Part shown: one piece after another, positions 24,901 to 35,947 of the stretch
How the letters are laid out: the number at the start of each line of letters is the position of its first letter
Numbering within the stretch: the first letter of the stretch is position 1
Source of the DNA: Sipunculus nudus
Taxonomy: Eukaryota; Annelida; Sipuncula; Golfingiida; Sipunculidae
Assembly (NCBI GenBank): GCA_026874595.1
Contig: CM049317.1
Coordinates: 14,624,882 to 14,688,881 of the forward strand
DNA: 64,000 bases
Direction of reading: 5' to 3'
Notes under the pieces: generated by a model
Databases searched by the model: none
Told to the model about the DNA's origin: nothing
The model's input: the letters and a program-made list of their open reading frames with translations, nothing else
Program-made: the position numbers and the translations under genes

Positions 24901-25219
24901 TGCCGTAATGTGTGTTTTGAATTAATATGGTTGCTACTTTATATAATAAATAAACGTTAAGTTTTTGAGATCCTGTCTGCTTCAATGTCTTTTTTTCAAC
25001 ACAACGTTTCAACCCAAATAAGCAACACAATAAACGTACATCCAAAACAAGAAGAGGAAACGAATAAAATAGTTTTATTTAAAACTGAAAGTACACAATA
25101 CACAGCGGACGAGTTGGTGTTTGTGTAAAATGGGGTTTTGAATAACAACTCCTTCAAGGCACTTCAAACGCTTTTTTTCTATATCTAATACTCTTACAAG
25201 ATACGGTTACTGAATTGCC
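20846..25219. other. Long non-coding stretch
   Basis: No gene recognised over 4.4 kb. It contains a 12-bp inverted repeat TGTGTATCCTAC/GTAGGATACACA (21170-21181 and 21205-21216), a (TA)n tract (about 21941-21981), a C-run near 24759-24773 and one TGACGTCA palindrome at 24124-24131. Short open frames on both strands lack any domain or splice support. Confidence 0.5.
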
Positions 25220-25435
25220 TCAGCACACAATTATAAATTGATATTTTAAATAGATATTATGTTAATTTATTCACAATTCATGGTAATTCCATGTACATGG
25301 ACTAATAAGTGACGAGTAAATAATATTTTATACAATCATAATTGCAATCTGACAACGAGCAAAAGCTGACTGCCATGTTGCTATGATACTCCACTTCGAA
25401 TGAAATATAAACCTTTAAGTACATTTTTTTAAATA
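25220..25435 (+). repeat. Inverted-repeat arm (left) around the lectin 3' exons
   Basis: Contains ACAATTCATGGTAATT, CTAATAAGTGACGAGTAAAT and GACAACGAGCAAAAGCTGAC. All of these recur inverted and in order at 27776-28045, and most aligned bases are identical. The outer boundary is approximate. Confidence 0.85.
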
Positions 25436-26088
25436 AAAATTGTATTTACACGAGATATTTCTTTTCATGTATTAACATCTGTTGGCTCCCGATTTGATAA
25501 GAAAACCAAAGAGATCTTTATTTACTCATTTCTAAGCACACAAATAGATCAATAACATTAAAAATTATAAATACATATATTAGCATTAAGGTTTATACAT
25601 CAAATCATTTTATTTCTGATTTAAGGAAATTGACAGTTTGACCGGAATGGCATTGAAGCTTACACGAAGAATGTTCAGCCGGTTTTCCATTAAACAACTT
25701 TTCTCAGGCTTTGAGCAGTATAATTAATGCCATTATATTAATTAACACCGTCTGAACATGCACAAATATACACTGGAATGCAATGATACTGAATGCTGAA
25801 GACTTTTATAAATAAAAATATATGGAAACAGCATACATATATATTATGCATTATCAAATAATTACAATTAATATTTTCAAGCACACAAATGTGAAATAGC
25901 ATGTGAACAAAGAGGAGGCAATGCACTAGGGCTGTTACCTAGCGTAAGCTTGCATTTCATTGCACAAAATGAACTATTACTGAAGTAGCGCCGGTGGGCG
26001 GAGACAAAGCTTGGCAATGTGCCAGACGCATGCACGCTGTCTTAACTCTGGAATGACTAAAATCCACGTAATATGTATCACATCTTTT

Positions 26089-26377
26089 AAGCCAAAAAAA
26101 AAAAGGTATGGTTCTCAGGCACCGCCTGCATCAATTTAAAACCCCCCGCATGAAATTTTTTTTTATTTGATTTTCATCTTTCGAGAAGATAAAATACAAT
26201 TTTGATATGATTTTACCTGTTTAGCAAAAAAAAATTATGTTATTATCATGCTTTTCCCTGATCATATGACATATTTATCGAAACATACCAAAAAAAAGTA
26301 AAACAAATAATCGCCCGCCCGCACTAATTTTTGGAAAAACAAGTGCCTAAGAGCCATACCTTTTTTTTTTTTGCCTT
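26089..26377. mobile_element. 289-bp MITE with 9-bp target duplication
   Basis: The left end AAGCC-A11-GGTATGGTTCTCAGGCAC mirrors the right end, whose minus-strand reading is AAGGC-A12-GGTATGGCTCTTAGGCAC. ACATCTTTT flanks it on both sides (26080-26088 and 26378-26386). A 9-bp duplication would suit Mutator-like elements, but because the flank is T-rich a 7- or 8-bp reading is possible. It lies immediately downstream of the lectin gene's polyadenylation signal. Confidence 0.7.
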
Positions 26378-26406
26378 ACATCTTTTTTTTTTTTTTTTTT
26401 ACTATG

Positions 26407-26412
26407 TTTATT
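26407..26412 (-). terminator. Polyadenylation signal of the lectin-like gene
   Basis: AATAAA on the minus strand, about 130 bases past the predicted TAG stop. A genomic A-run (minus strand, 26400-26383) begins only a few bases further on, so the exact cleavage site cannot be told apart from the tract. Confidence 0.6.
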
Positions 26413-26540
26413 TTACATTCAACAAAAACACATTGAATTGACACATTACACATTCATTATTTCAAACTGTGGCAGCTCCGGCTTATCTTGTAGACGCCCA
26501 GCAGATGTCAATCTTCTATACATCATGACCAGAGGTTAGA

Positions 26541-26546
26541 CTATTC
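26541..26546 (-). CDS. Lectin-like gene exon 7 (Glu-stop)
   Basis: After an acceptor ending GTGTCCACAG the frame reads GAA TAG, adding one residue. The 3' UTR would run from here to about 26400. A one-codon final coding exon is unusual but fits the phase 0 donor of exon 6. Confidence 0.6.
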   Translation of the reverse strand, partial: E

Positions 26547-29500
26547 CTGTGGACACAAAATTACCAAACATTTTTAAAAAGTGCTCGGTGGGTCATGAGA
26601 CTCAGATGACAAACATCATGACCTGTTACACTCGGAGACAACCAACATAGGGAACTTAGTTATCTGTAAACTTCATCTATTTTACATGGATAACAACCAG
26701 TTATAACAACTAATGCTGAGCACACTTCATGGCTTTACTGGTTGCGTTCGGTAGCCTGTACGGGTAGAGGAAACTCGTATGGGTATCATACCTAACCCGA
26801 TTAGGTTTTGGTCACATCTGAATGATTTTAGTGTTTTATGAAATTTTCAGGTTTGACTTTTTATTTTATATTTATCTCCCTAATTAACAAGGCCTGTGAC
26901 TCTCCTCTACTAAATCATTGAGTTTATGTGTTTTCCTGGTAAATGTGATTTCTGCATCTGTTAATTTTGTCAAATTTCTCAATTTGTGTCAGCCAAAGTA
27001 CACATTTTTCAGGTTCCCATTCGGCGAAGGATTTGGCCTCTGGAAATTTCCTAATTTAATGGTTTAATGTATCTGACGGAAGAACAATCCAATATTTAAA
27101 CCTTTTTCAAAGTTCAAATAATATATTATGGTAACTTACCATTTGGTTTTTCTCTTCTGTTGGTACCTCTGCATACGGTTTCTTTATCTTAACGAGGATT
27201 AGGATGATGATCATGATAGTGACGGTACCGGCAACAACTGGAATAACCACCTTCGCCCATACCGGAAATGTCGATTTTGGCGAGATTATAGCACCTACAA
27301 TGTTATTTCTATAGGTTCATAATATGGTCAGATAATATTTTTACTGGTAATAATCTGATCCAAAATAATTTGATTTTCCTATATATATTGCACCGGTAAT
27401 GAACATGCTAAATATTATTATATTTAATAATAATAATATTTAATAAATAAATAAATAAAATAAATAGAATATGCTCAAGAAAGTACTGTCATCTAACGGG
27501 AATCATTTAAACTATCAACATGAATTTGGTTTTCCGGTAAATTATTATTTATTTTTAAACGCATGTGTGACACATATGAGACTCTATATACAAGTCCATT
27601 GGTACCAAAGTTATCACTCCACAATATAAAAAAATGTAGGGTTTCCGTTGTAGAGGCTGGTAAGTCTTAATGTTTCACTTGACAAAATGGACACACCTAA
27701 ACCTGTTTTATGCTAGAGAGATAAATAATGTTCACCTCTAACTTTAGAAAATAGTATTAACGTACAACCCCGACTTAAAAAATGTATTTAAAGGTTTATA
27801 TTTCATTCGATGTGGAGTATCATAGCAACATGGCAGTCAGCTTTTGCTCGTTGTCATTTTTAATTTAATAGAACAAAGGGTACGTAAATATATATGATCA
27901 GGATTCTAATCTTGGCAGGTCCTGTTTGCAATTATGACTGTATATAATATTATTTACTCATCACTTATTAGCCTGTGTACATGAAATTACCATGAATTGT
28001 GTATAAATAATATCTATGTAAAATTATAAATTTATAGTTTTGTTCAGCTTCCTTTAATCGCTGAAGAAATTGCCAGTAAAATGGCAGCTAAGGACTTTTC
28101 ACATATGCACATGCATTAACATGCGGTTGAGATAAAATATATAATAAATTTCATTTGAATTTACCTTAAGAGTGTTATGGCAGGCTTAAAACAATTTATG
28201 TGTTATCATTTACAATGGAAATTGAACATAAATCCTTTCTTACAAAAATAAAGTTTGGTGTTTATTCGTCTTAACCACATAAGAAGGAATATTTTAAAAA
28301 AAGGAGCCTGTTGAATAAAATTTTTAAAATTAATGTTTTAAAAAATATTCAATGTGTTTATTTCTCAGAGGGTATACGTAATATATTCTTTAAATGTTAT
28401 CCACGTGTTCTTTATAACAAGAACATCATAACCTTCCAAAGAAGTATTTCTTAAGTATAGAGTGTTAATTTTACTTGCTAAAACGTCGTTTAAATTTCAA
28501 AATCAGTATTTTTCCAAATGATATCGATTTTAAAAATGTAAAACTGATCTTACAAAAAAATTCTGGAGGATTCATATTGTTTGTAACATATATGTATAAT
28601 TTTAAGCCATATGTGACATTTGCTTTTCCTGAATTTTCAAAAATTAATTTAAAAACGTTTTATTTAAGAAAGCAAGTTTCTGAAAAAATATTTTTTTTCT
28701 TTTTGAAAACGACTTCCGTGTATAACCGCTGCGTAAGGAGTGCAAGATATGATAAGCAAAGAAACTGTCAAATTTGATATTGCAAAGATGAAACAAAACT
28801 TAAGATTTAAAGTTATATTTCTCGAATTTAAAAAAAAATGGATCACTTTAGCTATAAAGGGGTTTATATATGAAAAGATTTTAACCTTGAAATTCATAGC
28901 TGACAAAGTAGGGATACATTTCATAACAGTCAGCCGTTCTCATCTGCAAAAGACCGTCAACCAGCTTCCAGACCAGGCAGTGACGATCGGTTTCAGTGTA
29001 GTTGGGTTGATGTGGTCCCCATTCAATGGCCTGGTAAACTGTGGTACCGTTCAGATTGACTATAAACAAAATAATAAAAATATTTTACGACGAAAGAAGA
29101 ATTCCAACGCCCCTCGCCCTTTTCAAATAGACACAGGAAACGCGAATTTATCTTCATGCATGATTTTCCATAGAATGCGCGACTTTTCCCATTATTTCTT
29201 GCGAAGGGAGATAAAATTGCGTATAACACGAAGAAGTGGTTGTTTTATTAATATTTTTAGCTCAGCTGACTATAAGTCATCTGAGCTATAGTCGTGGTCC
29301 ATTGTCCGTCGTCCGTCCGTCTGTCCGTCTGTCCGTCCGTAGATGTGGCACGTTTTGAAACCGTAAGACCTAGGAATCCAAAATTCGGCATAATGTTAGA
29401 TGTCCCCAAGATCTTCTACCAAGCCGAAAACTGGGTCTTTGCGACTTCATTCCTTTGAGAAATTAAGGAAAAACCTCAATTTTTTATCAAAAACCTATTT

Positions 29501-32500
29501 TCACATTTCAGGACTGCCTAATATCAAAACCACTCATCTGTTTTTCCTCATATTTACCATAAATATTTCTCTATATAGTTCCTATGTACATGCCAAAAAT
29601 TATGTCTGTATTATATAATTTAAAAAAGTTATGGGCCCAAACATAATGCATTTTGTAAGAAATCAGGAAAGATATTTGATCACTTAACACAAAACATGTT
29701 AAAGCTATGGACTTTTTTCCAGTAATATAACTTTAATTAATCAAAATTAAATTGTATACCCAAAATTAGATCAAAATCTTTTAATTTTTTTTAAATATTA
29801 ACAAAAATAAAAAATTGGTACCTTAAATTTTGCCCAACTTTGACCATTGCACGTTTTTTTCCTGTAAGTACTGTGGATTTAATTTTCACAGCATGTTTTT
29901 GTTAGCATTTTGCCTGTTAACACCAAAAATTTGAAACCAGTTGATCAAAATCTGTAGATTTTATTCAAGTTTTCAAGCACCATGTAACATATTGTTTACA
30001 TCAAGCTAGTGTCATGCAGTTTACAAGAGCTCAGCTCCCCAGCTTCAGGTTTCAGTTCCTAAAATTTGGCATACAATGAGATGTCTCAAAAATCCCCTAC
30101 CATGCCAAGAATTTGGTCACTAGGACTTATTACCTTCGAGATATTAATGAAAAATTTCATTTTTCCATTAAAAACCCATTGTTACATTTCAAGACTGCCT
30201 AATACTGATCTGACTTTAATCATATATAATATAAATATTTTTCTATACATTCTCTATGCAAATGCCAGAAATGATGTCAGTATTGCCTAATTGTTTTAAG
30301 TTATGGGCCAAAACATAATGCACTTTGTAAAAATTCAAGAAATACATTTACTCCCTTAACAAGAGGATTGCTGAACATAGAGATTTTTTGTCAGGGATGT
30401 AACATTATTTAATCAAGATTCAATTGAATACCCAAAATTAGTTCTGAATTTTTCAAATTTTATAAGTTTTTAGTATAAATATAAAATTAGTAACTTAAAT
30501 TTTGCCCAAATTTGACCATGGCACGTTTGTTCCTGTGAGCACTGTTGATATAATATTAATATCATGCACACATAAGGATTTCAGCTTTTTAGTTTAGAAA
30601 GCTGAAAGAAATTGGCCAAAAGTTATAGCTTTTATTAATGTTTTTAAGAGACCATGTCAGACCTTGGCTCTCTCTAGCCCCTCTTGAGTCACCTGTATGT
30701 TGACCTTGTTGAACTTTCAGCAAATTATGCATGCTTGAGGCGAGGCATGAACTAGGGCAGCCAGGCAGCTTATGGCCAGCCACAGTTGATCCAGGTGTCC
30801 AACCCAACTCATCTAGTAGTTTTTACCAAAAACATAACAATAAACAATAAATTAATAAATTTTTATTGATTTTTAATAACAAATTAAAGAAAAATAGAAA
30901 AGGAATTTGTTAGTTGATAATAACAGGAAATTAACTTGAGTTATTGATGATATAAGAATCTTGTATCAAATTAATAAATTTTTATTGATTTTTAATAACA
31001 AATTAAAGAAAAATAGAAAAGGAATTTGTTAGTTGATAATAACAGGAAAGAGAGTTACTGATGATATAAGAATCTTGTATCGATGGATAGAATGTCACGT
31101 ATTCCCAATAACACCATGCAGTCACCTATGGTATTTTTCAGTTCAAGTAAAGTAAATCATATTATTCATTACTAATCATTAGGGATCATATGAAGGAAAT
31201 TAATGATAGACAAAGATGCAGTTGATAATATTAATCTAGATTCCTGCTGTGTCTAGTGTGTACATTGATGTGAAATTAGTCCAAAATGAATATATTACAT
31301 TTTTTTGTAAATATAAATAAAAGCCATAAAACCAGGTACTTATGATCATTATTTAAATGTGTGAATTTTGTATATTCTGGATTCTCAACATCATTGTTTG
31401 GTGAAAACTAAATAAATACCAGACATGGTGCGAATACTTTGCAACTGTATTTAAATACGAATATGAATATGTAATATGTACTCCATGATAAAATTTCTTT
31501 CATAAGAATGGGAATATGAATTTCAGTGCAAATACTTTTAAAATGTATTCATGAATGCATTCATGAATATATTCTTTAATATTATTTTAATAATCACTTC
31601 AGTTATATTTTATTTTAAAAAATCATACGATTCTCTTATTATTTTTAATAAAAATTATATTTGGGACAACATTTGTAATTTTTTTTAATAAATAGTTAAA
31701 CTCTTATATTATTTGTTCTGCTTATAAGTTATATGTGACAATAGCACTCCATTTGTTAATAATATAAATGAAATCAATCCTCTTCCCTGTCTCCAAAGGT
31801 ACTATCTAAATCATACATAAGCTAAACAACAACAACTCGTAATACAGCTTATTTTTTTACCACATAAAAAACCGCATGTGCCTCATTTCTAAATCATATT
31901 TTTTAATCATATATAACAGCTGAGCGCCGTGACCCATAGGTCCCTTGTTTTTAATTTCTCGGATATAGGTCTATTATGTGCACACACAAACATAGATTCA
32001 GATACAGAGGAAAAGGCATATAAACGTGATCACGTGAATGAAGACCTGCCCTTAACTCTACTTTTTCGATCCAATACTTAATTTACATACCTATGTCAAT
32101 CCTGCTGGTCCCAACCCAAGCCCTCTTAGTGTGTTTCTCAAAGGCCTTGGTCAACTCAGATTCCAGCTGACCCTCTGTAAGATTTTCTGTAGGTGTGGCT
32201 AGTCTACCTCCGTCAACCAGACAAGCATTTCTAGCGCTGAAGTAGTTTGTCGGGTCTTGGAATAAACATAATTTGCCACCGCGGAGGGTAATACATATTA
32301 CTGTTGAACCATTAACACGGGGACCTGAAATATAGGAACAGTGATGAAATATATATACCTGTATATATATTTGTGTGCGTGCATGCGAGTTAGTTAGTTG
32401 TAGTTAAAAGAAAGGGCTCGGAGAACCCCCCCCCCCCATATTCTGCAAAACGTGTTTAATTAAATACAACTTGATATATTTAAAGACTGTCTGATGTTTA

Positions 32501-35264
32501 GCAACAGGTGAAATGTAAAAGTAAAAGGCCTTACAAAATAGTATACTTCTTTTTCATTGCAAATCGCAATCTAAATTAACCGTGCTCGGCATATATTAAT
32601 AGCCTTAATAAATTAATTAGAAATATAATGGTTATGGAAATATCAAATGTAACATTTATTCCAAATACTTGTAAATAGCGTTCGAATACTTCACGTAATC
32701 ATTTTGATTTGCCATTGATGATTGATTTTTTACATAAATTCAAATGTTGTTATTTGCTGTTATAATATTAAATTTCATTTAATTTATATGGATGGTACAA
32801 CTAATTATATTATAACAAATACGAGGCACTGTCCATGGCTCGAAGAGTTGCGTTTCGTAGTTTCTATAAAGGTGGAGGAAACCAGAGGACCCTGGGAAAA
32901 CCGACGGGCCACTGTACAACCTACTCTCATAGCTACGCCGGGGATCAAACCAGCGGAGAGAGCCGAGTGTTTTACTCCTCGACTGCCCTGTTATTATGAT
33001 ATATTACCTGTACAGTGGTAAGATAATGATAACAAAGTGTTTATATGTCATAAATTTTATAACATTATTTATGCTAATTTTTTTTGTGGAGCCCGTTAAT
33101 AATTACCTGAATCAGCTTGGTACATGCAGATACGTGGGAGTAGATTTCCACAATTATGGTCATCTATGACCCCCGACGCCGTAAGTAGAGTGCCACATAA
33201 CTGATCCTCCTGAATGTAGGGGTTCCTGGAGATGTGATTAGCTGTAATCATAGAAAACATTAAGCTACTATGGAGGTTATGATGCTTCTCTAGACTGAAA
33301 TGGAAAATTTAAAAAAAGGCATTTCACATAAACGAAAAACTGCAGCATGTTGTGCTCTAATAGACGGAAGTCAGTGGTACACGTAGCATAATACAGAGAT
33401 TTCACTTAAATGAACTTTTGAAGTATTTTCTCTTATGATAATTTGTTTTTAAGATTTTGGAGACTACTTTTGAAACAGGACTAAAGGAGATATTAATATT
33501 ATTTATTAATAATTAATTAACAGCACATTAGTAACATGTCATCTACGGATCATCATCCGGGACTGAGATGTTGCATATAAAAGAACTAGGTATACTTATA
33601 TACTGTGGGGAAACCCCAGACTGAATACGTGGCTTAAGTTAATTAGTAAATTTAATTTACGCATTAAAATTACAATTACTTCAATTAATTGGATGTCACA
33701 CCAGTTGAAAGAGCATATCTACCTATAGGCATGTTGTACATTGGGTATGTTGTCTGTAATACTGTCAAGGTTTATAAGCAGATTTAAAGGTCCAGTGACT
33801 GGATGAATGACACCAAGAAAACTAAAATCATTAACCTATTCATTTTGACCTTCGGCCTCGTTTCCTAACACATGCTAACGGTATTTTTGTTACTAATACT
33901 CCAAATAAATTTGGGTGAGATACTATTCCTAATGAAATAGTAGTGTCGAACAACTGCTGACTATGGTTAGTGCCGTCTTCCCACATCCAGCCGTGGAGAC
34001 GCTTCACCTTCATCCTCGCCCAGACCTCCGTCACGTTGTGGACATCCATGGCCTTTATTATCTCACTCCCGTTCAGGTGTGCCCAGTCCACATCCTGAGC
34101 GGCTGTCGTGAAATTTCCAAACCTCACACCAATCGTCTGTCCGGCTGCAAGATTAGATAAACGTATTCACTATGAATATGATATATATGTTTACATTATT
34201 ACAAGTCTAATGGTTCCACCAATAAGCAGTATAACTATTGTGGGTTTTTTTGGGGGGGAGCTCTTCAGGTAGATACTAGGTTACTTTGGGAAGATGAGAA
34301 TGTCAACTTGCGGCCGAGGTCTCAAACAGACATCCTCAAAAATTTAAGACTCTTATGATTCAATAGGTCAATGTAGGCATGGATTCAAATGGGTTTCGAA
34401 TGGTCACCATTTGTTTATATAAGATTAGATCATTAGATGACATAATGGATAACAGTTAAGGATGTTTGCAACCACTCAGCGTTCAACCCCACAACCCAAA
34501 CCACAAGTCCACATCTGTCTAGTCACGCCACAGTTTTAACTGTGGGGAACGATGTCAAGAGTGTCGCAAAAGGGGAGGGGCAATTTCCATATTTTGCAAT
34601 AAATACTTAAGACTTTGACATGATTTCGGAATTTCCGCGAGGGTCTATCGTAGCTCCTTCTTTCTCAAAATATATAGTGGATGAGCTCAACTAATGGAAA
34701 ACCCATGACGGACAAACCCAGCCATAGTCGCGCGGACCTGTCCAAAAAGGTAATATGCTAGCTTATTTAAATCCAAAGTACAAGGACAGAATGCAGGCCA
34801 ATTAAAGATCATATCCTCTTTTGAGTCATTATAAAGAGACGATCAACATCGATGGGCATTTGTCATAATCAGGTTTATCAAGAACTACACTACAGAGGGC
34901 AGATCCTTATAAGCCAATAGTTTCGATAAATTGCAAAGTACATTTCGTTAGGATTCGTGAGAATTTGTCCAGGCATGCAATATGCAAAGTACAAAAATGG
35001 GAGGGTTTTCCCCTATATGTTTATATTTTCTAGAACTTACCAGAGAACCTATTTATATAAATCTTTTTTATTTTCCATGGATTATACAATTAGTTTTAGT
35101 AACTAATGCGAGACACCCATATGACATGACTCCGATGTTGCCGACTGAAAAAGACATTATATATGTTAATCAAGTATGCGTGGTAATAAAGAATATTTAC
35201 CATTCACTGTTGCAAAAATGGCCAAGAATGATAAACCCAGAATCAGGGGATTTGGCATTCCCAT
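26541..35264 (-). CDS. C-type lectin-like type I membrane protein (7 exons)
   Basis: Seven minus-strand exons join through GT/AG junctions: 35264-35201, 34144-33962, 33241-33107, 32324-32091, 29059-28886, 27294-27140 and 26546-26541. The total is 951 nt, or 316 residues. Residues 1-21 form a signal peptide. Residues 22-127 form an incomplete C-type lectin domain with WMWEDG and cysteines 98, 113 and 121. Residues 128-263 form a fuller domain with RNAC, GGRLATP, RAWVG, HQPN and cysteines 162, 233 and 250. Residues 279-298 are a membrane helix, and the tail contains KPYAEV. Eight N-X-S/T sites lie in the ectodomain. The expected role is a cell-surface glycan-binding or recognition receptor; the ligand is unknown. 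The Ca-site motif is QPN rather than EPN or QPD, and no clear WND is visible, so sugar binding is uncertain. The structure was assembled by eye without transcripts. Exons 2-6 are well supported; exons 1 and 7 are likely. Confidence 0.82.
27140..27294 (-). CDS. Lectin-like gene exon 6 (transmembrane and tail)
   Basis: The acceptor ends CATTGTAG and the donor is ATG|GTAAGT. The exon encodes a short stalk, a ~20-residue hydrophobic run rich in Val/Ile/Leu, then KIKK and a tail with PYAEV. The basic stop-transfer KIKK supports a type I topology. YAEV fits the YxxPhi endocytic-sorting pattern. Confidence 0.88.
27776..28045 (-). repeat. Inverted-repeat arm (right), in lectin intron 5
   Basis: Reverse-complement partner of 25220-25435, interrupted by about 70 bp of extra sequence at roughly 27871-27942. 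The two arms enclose exons 6-7 and the 3' UTR of the lectin-like gene. Confidence 0.85.
28886..29059 (-). CDS. Lectin-like gene exon 5 (second CTLD, C-terminal half)
   Basis: 174 nt, phase 1 in and out, with acceptor TTTATAG and donor CAAG|GTTAAA. It encodes EWGPHQPN, RHCLVW, TADC and PYFVSYE. The final FVSYE takes the place of the usual FxCE, so the last canonical cysteine is a serine. Confidence 0.9.
29255..31949 (-). mobile_element. Helentron-like (pearl-type) element in lectin intron 4, copy 2
   Basis: On the minus strand the head at 31949 reads AACAAGGGACCTATGGGTCA and then GCTCAGCTG. The tail hairpin is at 29287-29259 (stem AGCTCAG/CTGAGCT) followed by A-rich sequence. Just inside the tail is a GTCC/GTCT microsatellite (29306-29340), the ACGG/ACAG type read on the other strand. 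The interior of about 2.6 kb has two related blocks (from about 29341 and 30060). It also has a near-perfect 119-bp tandem pair. Colinear with the copy at 50803-53190. It fills about 2.7 of the 3.0 kb of intron 4. No Rep/helicase coding was found. Confidence 0.7.
30849..31081 (+). repeat. 119-bp tandem repeat, two copies
   Basis: AAATTAATAAATTTTTATTG begins both units (30849 and 30968). The copies are nearly identical apart from a short difference after AACAGGAAA, so the duplication is recent. Confidence 0.92.
32091..32324 (-). CDS. Lectin-like gene exon 4 (second CTLD, N-terminal half)
   Basis: 234 nt, phase 1 in and out, with acceptor ATATTTCAG and donor ATAG|GTATGT. It encodes cysteines at 138, 147 and 162, the helix region YFSARNAC, GGRLATP, and RAWVGTSR at the start of the long-loop region. 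Confidence 0.92.
32860..32995 (-). mobile_element. tRNA-derived SINE-like sequence in lectin intron 3
   Basis: Read on the minus strand there is an A-box-like GGCAGTCGAGGAGTAAAACA, then a B box GGTTTGATCCCC about 25 bases on. This is followed by a conserved-looking GGTTTTCCCAGGGTCCTCTG GTTTCCTCC core, a phrase common in invertebrate SINEs. Ends and target duplications were not resolved. Confidence 0.55.
33107..33241 (-). CDS. Lectin-like gene exon 3 (first CTLD, C-terminal half)
   Basis: 135 nt, phase 1 in and out, with acceptor TGATTACAG and donor TCAG|GTAATT. It encodes LCGTL, DDHNCGNLLPRICMYQ, the usual last three cysteines of a C-type lectin domain. Confidence 0.92.
33962..34144 (-). CDS. 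Lectin-like gene exon 2 (first CTLD, N-terminal part)
   Basis: 183 nt, phase 1 in and out, with acceptor ATCTTGCAG. The donor GTCAGC is weak but falls at exactly the codon used by the orphan paralogous exon at 3085. It encodes NVTEVWARMKVK and WMWEDG and contains no cysteine. Confidence 0.85.
35201..35264 (-). CDS. Lectin-like gene exon 1 (signal peptide)
   Basis: ATG at 35264, 21 codons ending ...IFATVN, then donor G|GTAAAT in phase 1. The stretch PLILGLSFLAIFA is a clear hydrophobic core, and the Ala made across the splice gives a plausible cleavage region. A second in-frame ATG lies two codons on. Confidence 0.82.
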
Positions 35265-35367
35265 CTTGGTTCGTGATCCAGGGCTTGTCAAGATGTTATC
35301 TCTGGGCAGATGTATCCACCTGTCAGTAACAAAGTGGTACTTGTATCGATGATGTTAATTATAATCT

Positions 35368-35375
35368 ATTTTATA
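35368..35375 (-). promoter_or_regulatory. Possible TATA box of the lectin-like gene
   Basis: TATAAAAT on the minus strand about 105 bases upstream of the start codon would give a 5' UTR of roughly 75 bases. In such AT-rich DNA this match could be chance. Confidence 0.25.
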
Positions 35376-35462
35376 AAATTACCCTTTCGTATTCTGTGTG
35401 TGCGTATGTGTGTGTCAAACATTTGATGAAAACAATTACCCTTTTCTTCCACATCTCTTTCT

Positions 35463-35465
<3 letters not shown>

Positions 35466-35522
<57 letters not shown>
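35466..35522. repeat. C-run and (CT)n microsatellite
   Basis: About 10 C residues followed by about 24 CT dinucleotides, some 200 bases upstream of the lectin-like start codon. Confidence 0.95.
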
Positions 35523-35524
<2 letters not shown>

Positions 35525-35792
35525 GTTAGTGTCTGGTGGCCATATTGGATTTCCAGTGGGTCTGAAATTCGATAACACAAATTCTCTCACGTGTCTATTT
35601 CCTAAAATCAAGGCAAATAGCTTTCATGGTTCTTTTGATAATGCGTGCAAAAGGGATTCAAAACAGCTGCCATGCCACCATATAAGATTTCCGACGGATC
35701 TGAGATAAAAACAAACAATCTTCGGTTACATTTTCAATACAATAGCTTGAACTATTCTTGAGATAATGCATTTGAAAAAGCGTGACGGACTG

Positions 35793-35852
35793 GCGGACAG
35801 AGGGAGGGCTAGACGGACAGAGGGAGGGCTAGACGGACAGAGGGAGGGCTAG
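35793..35852 (+). repeat. 20-bp tandem repeat, three copies
   Basis: The unit CGGACAGAGGGAGGGCTAGA repeats three times almost perfectly. It is rich in ACGG/ACAG words. Confidence 0.92.
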
Positions 35853-35947
35853 ACGAACAGAAAAGCTGATTACTATCAAGCCCTCAACAGGTAGGAGGGG
35901 GTGGTGTAATTAACAATCAGTAACATTGAGAGTATTAACTCTTGCAA

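Noticed and set aside
28740-29291. 183-codon plus-strand open frame
   Set aside because: It runs antisense across lectin exon 5, whose splice sites and lectin motifs are on the minus strand.
34982-35329. 115-codon plus-strand open frame
   Set aside because: Antisense to the signal-peptide exon and intron 1 of the lectin-like gene; no domain.
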